A DNA stretch of 64,000 nt, from the NCBI GenBank assembly GCA_951804985.1, contig OX638132.1, forward strand, positions 103,158,026-103,222,025, written 5' to 3'. This document shows, in pieces, positions 58,573 through 64,000 of this stretch. A program made the translations under genes and the position numbers. The stretch is from Dryomyza anilis (lineage: Eukaryota; Arthropoda; Insecta; Diptera; Dryomyzidae). Within the stretch, counting starts at the first letter, position 1. Each line of letters opens with the position of its first letter. The notes below the pieces were generated by a model, which saw only the letters and a program-made list of their open reading frames with translations, was not told the origin of the DNA and searched no databases.

Positions 58573-60133
58573 TTTCGTCACTGACATGTAAAGGGGCGAA
58601 TGTGCATTTTTAAAAATGTTTGAAAATCAAATTATATAGTTTGAATTGCTTAAAAATTAGTAAAAATTATATTTTTTAAATTTTTTTTTTGTTATTTTGA
58701 TTTAATCAACAATTAGCATAATGTATACAAAATATCTATTGATTTGGACAACTTACTGAATTATAAATTAGGATTTTGTGTGGCCAAAACGCAAATATTT
58801 AAGTTTTTTGGCCATAACTTTTCAAGAGTACAAGATCAAATAGTGATGTAAAGGCATTAATTGTTTATTTTTAAAGCACCTATCGATTGGCATTATTATT
58901 TAAATATAATACAAAAATGTTCCAAATAACAAAAATTCAAAAAAATATTTTAAAATAATTATGGCAATCGATAGATGCATTAAAAACAAGCAATAAATGC
59001 CTTTACACTACTATTTTATCTTAATAAAAAGTTATCGCTTGAAAATAGCAAAATTCGAAAAATGGAAAAATCTTGTCATGCCAAAAGGGCGAATCTTTTC
59101 GTTTTTTTCCCATAACTTTTTATAACTACAAGATAAAAAAATAGTGTTAATCAATTAATTGAATGGCTTTAAAGCACCTATCGATTGACATCATTATTTA
59201 AATATAAATTTTCGAATTTTTGTTATTTGCAAGAAATTTATTTTTAAATAATGATGTCAATAGGTGCTTTAAAGACAAATAATTCAAATCTTCACACCAC
59301 TATTTTATTTTGTACCAGTAAGTTATGGCAAAAAAACGTAAAGATTCGCCCTTTTGGTTTAGCTTTTTGTGGCTAGAAATATCCAAGAAGACCACAAACG
59401 ATGTTCCAACAATATACTTGAGTAAAAACTACATTAAAAAATAAAATATAAACCAGTTGGGAAGGTTAGATCACATGGGAAATTTTAAAGTAGGTGTAAT
59501 TATGATAGTTAGGATTATCAAAATTATAGTCGGTCTAAGCCGACTATAAATACCCTACACATATGTGTGGTTACCATTTAAAGTTGTATATAGGTCACCA
59601 GGGTATACGAATTCTGAAAATAACTACAAACTTTCAATCGCTGAAGAATTTCCATTCATTTGATACCAATATTTACAAATGGGTAGGTGTACCGAATTTC
59701 GTTTCGCAGGAAAACATTATTTTCATGTATTTTAGCATGATGTCAATATATATTTGACCAAAAAAGTTTACCTAAGCACGTATATAGTAAAATTGATCTG
59801 TAGATGTAAATTTTATATGAGGTATTTGAACATAAGTGATCGGTTCTCAGGTAACAATAGATCGATCATACCAATTTTCTTGCTCAGACAGCTTAGATAT
59901 ATAAGTAATCTAAATCTAAAGTTTCATTGCTCTATCTCTTTTACTTTTTCCGTAATCGTGATTTCAACAGACGGACATCGCTAAATCGACTCAGGAGATC
60001 ATGCTGATCAAGAATATATACTTTTCCATACCGGAGATGCTTCCCTATGAGTGTTACAAACGGCGTACCAAACTGAATATACCCTTTCAGTTTTAGTGTA
60101 GGGTATAAAAACGTAAATGTCAAAAATTACACA
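58573..60133. repeat. Foldback/MITE family A, copy 3, interrupted
   Basis: Left end CGTCACTGACATGTAAAGGGG and then CGAATGTGCATTTTTAAAAA is the inverted counterpart of the right ends of copies 1 and 2. The interior matches copy 2 up to about 59452, is interrupted by a Helentron-like element, and resumes at about 60109 with ACGTAAATGTCAAAAATTAC. The terminal CATTCGCCCC is missing because a GATTAATC fragment begins there. Confidence 0.75.
59453..60108 (+). mobile_element. Helentron-like subfamily C, copy 2, nested in family A
   Basis: Begins CCAGTTGGGAAGGTTAGATC and ends AGTGTAGGGTATAAAAA. About 90 percent similar to the copy at 52307. The microsatellite is reduced to a single CAGACGG, and 59697 lacks about 35 bases present in copy 1. 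Comparison with the uninterrupted copy at 21684 gives an empty-site view of the insertion. Confidence 0.75.
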
Positions 60134-60270
60134 AAACCTGTGCGATTAATCAAACTATTTGATTAATCAATTTTAGATTACTTGATTAATCATTATTTTG
60201 GATTAATCAATTTTCAATCAATAGATTAATCATCATTTTCGATTAATAAATTAAACAGAATCCTGGTTTA
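60134..60270. repeat. GATTAATC family fragment
   Basis: CCTGTGCGATTAATC, then several GATTAATCA/ATTAATCAT words. One end only; it abuts the broken end of family A copy 3. Confidence 0.65.
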
Positions 60271-60383
60271 AAATTGAAAGAAAACTTGGGTAGTCAATTT
60301 CTTAAGTTCCAATGAAAATTTCCATGATAAATATCTCTTTTTTTGTAATGAAAATTTCAATTTAAATTGGAATATATAGGTAC

Positions 60384-60645
60384 ATATCGTCGTTGTAGAA
60401 TGAAAAGTCACCAACTACATTTTCAAAATGCCACATATTCATTTACAAAAATTTTTATATATCCGTCAATTTTTAATCGATGATCTCAATTTTTTTACAA
60501 CATGATAAGAAAATGTAAATCTATCAATTGATATTTCAACTTTAAAAATGCATCTATTACTTTTTGTAATATTAATCAACCAACTTGAAATTTAAGTTTT
60601 TCATAAAAATGTATTTGGTGACTTTTCGTTCTACAACGACGATAT
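60384..60645. mobile_element. MITE with TCGTCGTTGTAGAA termini
   Basis: TCGTCGTTGTAGAATGAAAA at the left and TTTTCGTTCTACAACGACGA at the right are inverted, and the pairing continues through AGTCACCAA.TACATTTT, about 40 bp with three mismatches. It is flanked by TA on both sides, suggesting a TA target as in Tc1/mariner-type elements. About 262 bp, with no protein encoded. One arm recurs at 17955. Confidence 0.82.
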
Positions 60646-60714
60646 AAAAAAAATTCTTTAAATAAGAAAAATTTCCTGAATACAAGAAAACTTTTTTTTT
60701 GAACACCATTTCTT

Positions 60715-61400
60715 TCAAGTTTCATATTTATCATTATTAAGAAACTCTTGTCTGAGTTTCTGTAGACAATTTTCTTGCTGTGTAGTCAGTGTTGTTGTGA
60801 CTGTTGTGGCTGCTTTTGTTGTTGCTGACTGACTGACGCAACAAAAAGCCATGCAATTAGGTTTTCGATTTGTCATTAATTGGATAAATTTGCACTTAAA
60901 GTGCAAGCAGCACCTCTGCGTCAAGAAGCTCCTCTGGGCCATTGTTGCTGCAGCTGTTGTTGCTGCTACTAATGCTGTTGCTGCTGCTGTTGTGGATGTT
61001 GCTGTTGCTGCATACGTAATGCAGCAATAAATGTTTAATTATTTTATTTTGTTTGGTTTAATGTGATGATGGTTTTTATGCGCCGCGCTGTCTGTTTTCC
61101 GTAATGAGCAAATGATTTGTTGCGCTCGACTTTATTGCAGCATGAGTTCTTCTAATTAACTCATTCATGTGTTGCTCGTTCGTGGTGGCTGCGCTGTGCT
61201 GCGGGCAACTGCAAATGGAACGGCTGCAGAATGGAACGGAACGAGATGCGCCTGCATTAGTGGCACATTTAAGTGGCATTAAATGAGCTTTGCATTAATA
61301 ACGTCATGCGTAGCAATGGCAGTCTGCATATGTTGTGGTCATCATAAGGAGCCCCATTCAAGGGTTCTGCAGAGAGAGCTAAAAATTAATTGGATTTACA
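60715..61400. other. GC-richer island with opa repeats
   Basis: GTTGCTGCAGCTGTTGTTGC (60942) and GTTGCTGCTGCTGTTGTGG (60976). Open frames on the minus strand (60715-60942, 61076-61279) without domains. Confidence 0.35.
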
Positions 61401-61617
61401 ATAAAACAAATGGGTTGTGCTGATTTTCTGCTGGAATGTGGCGTAGCCCTTGAGGAAGATAATTTATAGGCTGCAAACAATTTATTAAAATTACACGATT
61501 TCATAATAAGTGCAAAAATTATTATTTAATTAATAAATATAATTTAGTATATTTATGAATGACGGGGGCTTTTTAAAATTTAGTTTCTTCATAAGTTTCA
61601 AGTATATTTTTTGTATT

Positions 61618-62062
61618 GAAAAATTTAATTTTTACTGAAAATTTGAATTTTTAGTGAAACATTTATTTTTTTTAGTGAAAAATAGATTTTTTGGTGAAAA
61701 ATTGAATTTTTACTGAAAATTTGAATTTATAGTGAAAAAATTGAATTTTTAGTGAAAAATTGAATTTTTAGTGAAAAATTGAATTTTTAGTGAAATATTG
61801 AATTTTTAGTGAAAAATTGAATTTTTAGTGAAAAATTGAATTTTTAGTGAAAAATTGAATTTTTAGTGAAAAATTGAATTTTTAGTGAAAAATTGAATTT
61901 TTAGTGAAAAATTGAATTTTTAGTTAAAAATTGAATTTTTAGTGAAAAATTGAATTTTTAGTGAAAAATTGAATTTTTAGTGAAAAATTGAATTTTTAGT
62001 GAAAAATTGAATTTTTAGTGAAAAATTTCATTATTATTGAGAAATTTAAATTTTAGTGAAAA
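61618..62062 (+). repeat. 19-bp satellite array 3 (most homogeneous)
   Basis: About 23 head-to-tail units of GAATTTTTAGTGAAAAATT. 61735-62020 is almost perfect, with one GTTAA variant at about 61922 that matches the majority form of array 2. It is in the same orientation as array 1. Confidence 0.95.
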
Positions 62063-62149
62063 AAGAAAATGTTGGTGTTTTTTTTTAGGATTTTATTTTT
62101 TTATTGAGGACTATGCCAAATTGAAAATATCAAAGTCACTCCATTTAAT

Positions 62150-63060
62150 GATTTAACAAATTAACAACTCTCCGCCTGACATGTGCCAGAAATTAACCGA
62201 TGACACTTTGAAATTTCCACTTGACATGCGTGATATTTTCCGGGAAGAGGCAACAACGGCCCTAAATCGATTTAATGCTAATTCCCAATATTCATAATAA
62301 ATGCAAAGAATACCAAAACTGAAAGAACCGCAAAGTCATCATTTCTCGATTTGTGGCTCACAGCTGTTGCTGCGAAAAACAACCTGCCATCGGCGAACAA
62401 TCGACGACGAACTGCAAATCGGCTTAGAACACGACAGGCATAGCATGGCATCGTGCGTGAGCGGCTCACACTGATCGTGCTCAAGTGCTCAACAAAGAGC
62501 AACGAATCACTCTAATCTCAAGTGCTCTCTTGACTGGTACCTGTTGCGAATCACTTAATCCACTTGAAGGGATGAGAAATTGTGGGAACTTCATTAAATC
62601 CACATGAGCGGCGGCAGCGGCGGTTGTTGGAAAATCGCCCGAGACACACCCACCGGTTCGATGATCCTCGGCTCGTCTCGGTGCGTTCTCTCTATCACTG
62701 AAAGAGCGAACAAAAAAAGAAAATAATGAATGAATCAATGTCCATTCATAGAGCTCTTTGAGTAGTTTCATTGAGAAAATTTTGCTTTTGTTGCGCTTCA
62801 GTGCGTTGAAGTGGTGCTCGAAACGCAAACAAAGACGCAGCAGGACATTTTGTAAAGGATATGTTTATTGTTTGTCGTTTATTTCTTTCGTTTTCTATTT
62901 GGCTTTTTCTATTGACAAACTTGACTTTGCAGAAATTCTCACACGTGAATATTTCATCTTTTATGCGTTGATATTTTTCACAATTTTCACGCACATCATC
63001 GGCGATTTGCCCCGATTTGTTTTAGACTGACTGGTCGACTGGCCGTTGGTCACTTTTTCC
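62150..63060. other. GC-richer island, no confirmed gene
   Basis: Open frames on both strands (62278-62502, 62481-62828, 62758-63030) overlap each other and lack recognisable domains. Regulatory or intronic DNA is the most likely explanation. Confidence 0.35.
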
Positions 63061-63282
63061 AAGTTGCAGCCTTAGTTTCTTTTGTCGGCATTACTGGATC
63101 CGTCAAATGATTAAGTGCAATATAAATGGTTGGTCATTGTAAATAATAAAAAAAAACGTTTTATAAATAGATTAAATGAAAAGGTTTGAAATGCCAAATT
63201 GGTATAAGGAATTGAGAGTACCCAATTATTCTAAGATACTTATCTAATTCCGATTGAATTCTGTAAAACTGTTTTCGATACC

Positions 63283-63363
63283 ATGGAAAGATATACGAGC
63301 CAAGAACGAATCGAAATTATTAAAATTTACTACCGAAATTCGAATTCGTATATCTTTCCATCA
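63283..63363 (+). pseudogene. Transposase N-terminal fragment, mariner/Tc1-like, ending in an inverted duplication
   Basis: ATG at 63283 gives MERYTSQERIEIIKIYYRNS, which resembles the start of a group of insect mariner/Tc1-like transposases (ME.YT..ER..I.KIYY.N). After 20 codons the sequence turns into TCGTATATCTTTCCAT, the exact reverse complement of its own start (63284-63299), and stops. It is therefore a snap-back remnant lacking the rest of the helix-turn-helix domain and the DDE catalytic domain. Confidence 0.55.
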
Positions 63364-64000
63364 TGAAATGGCAAACCTTACTGAACAGTAATGTCAAAAT
63401 AGCGGCAAGAAATATGGCGTCGTTTGCTGTCCCTGTCGCTCTACTTTTGTAGCGTCCCTGTTAAAAAACCCTTTATCTGCCATTCCGATAAACCTTTCCT
63501 TAAACTGCCGAAATCTGTTGATTTCCTTGTATGTTTCTATGTAAAGTTGTTTGTTTCCTGCCTGTTACCTACCGTATCTTTTGCCTGGGAAATAATAAAA
63601 CATAAAATAATTCACATTTTATTTAGTTTTAAGGATGTGTGCGAATCCGACTTAATTGCTGACTAAATTATACTTTGTCGGTAATGTTTATTGTTTAGAA
63701 TTTTTCGAGAAAACTGAATCGAATAAATTGGATGGCAGCATTCGATAATCGATTGATTACTCGATCGATTACTTTAACGAATTGAGATCGAATAAATTTA
63801 GTTTAGTCTTTAATTTATACAAATTAGCGCACATCCAATGAACAGAAAAACTCAATAATGAAATTTGTACAGAGAAGTGTTACCAAAACTTTTGAATCGA
63901 ATTTTGCCCGGGTATATTTTGAGTACGTAGATTTTGAGAATACATAAATGTGTGAAAATGTGTTTTTTTTTGTGTCAAATATATTTACGAAGGGCTGATT
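63364..64000. other. AT-rich DNA, nothing confirmed
   Basis: The plus-strand frame 63424-63666 lacks protein features. ATCGATTGATTACTCGATCG at about 63748 is a dyad-rich patch. Confidence 0.35.

Overview
The window reads as repeat-rich, AT-rich nuclear DNA from a higher (brachyceran) fly, possibly a tephritid-like species; the species assignment is inference. Reasons: a multi-exon animal gene with GT-AG introns (Trc8/RNF139), eukaryotic tRNA genes with internal A and B boxes, CAG/CAA (opa-type) repeats in unique islands, DINE-1/Helentron-like elements with a GTCT microsatellite, tRNA-derived SINEs, hAT-type and other short inverted-repeat elements, and no operons or ribosome binding sites.

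Layout. 1-8484 (minus strand): the 5' four coding exons of Trc8, an ER-membrane E3 ubiquitin ligase. The RING exon(s) lie to the left of the window. Its 5.1 kb first intron holds two hAT-type elements with 8-bp target duplications, a decayed LINE reverse transcriptase fragment and GATTAATC-rich repeats. 8485-16060: upstream and intergenic DNA with a nested element (an ACCGTTAACGGT-type foldback inside a GATTAATC element) and a 19-bp satellite. 16061-23031: four tRNA-Gln genes on the plus strand, with an intronless 571-codon cysteine-rich orphan gene (18250-19965, minus strand) between the second and third. 23032-64000: no gene I can confirm. It alternates between repeats (Helentron-like, Helitron-like, SINE, MITE and foldback elements, satellites) and GC-richer CAG-rich islands near 27.9-28.9, 30.7-32.2, 34.0-35.1, 38.8-39.7, 42.3-43.1, 46.7-47.7, 51.0-52.1, 55.5-56.4, 58.0-58.5, 60.7-61.4 and 62.2-63.1 kb. 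These look like the regulatory or intronic DNA of a large gene whose exons lie elsewhere. A fifth tRNA-Gln lies at 55304. A few very short coding-like segments (38849, 45439, 57830, 31965) may be small ORF genes or first exons.

Gene relationships. Trc8 would act in ER protein and sterol homeostasis; the tRNAs serve CAA and CAG codons; the orphan gene has no evident pathway. No functional link between them is visible. The most unusual general feature is the number of unrelated short elements each built from its own palindromic word (GATTAATC, GTTAAC, TTCATCA-N3-TGATGAA, ACAATTGT, TGATCATG, ACCATAcTATGGT, AATTTTT-N4-AAAAATT), several nested inside one another.
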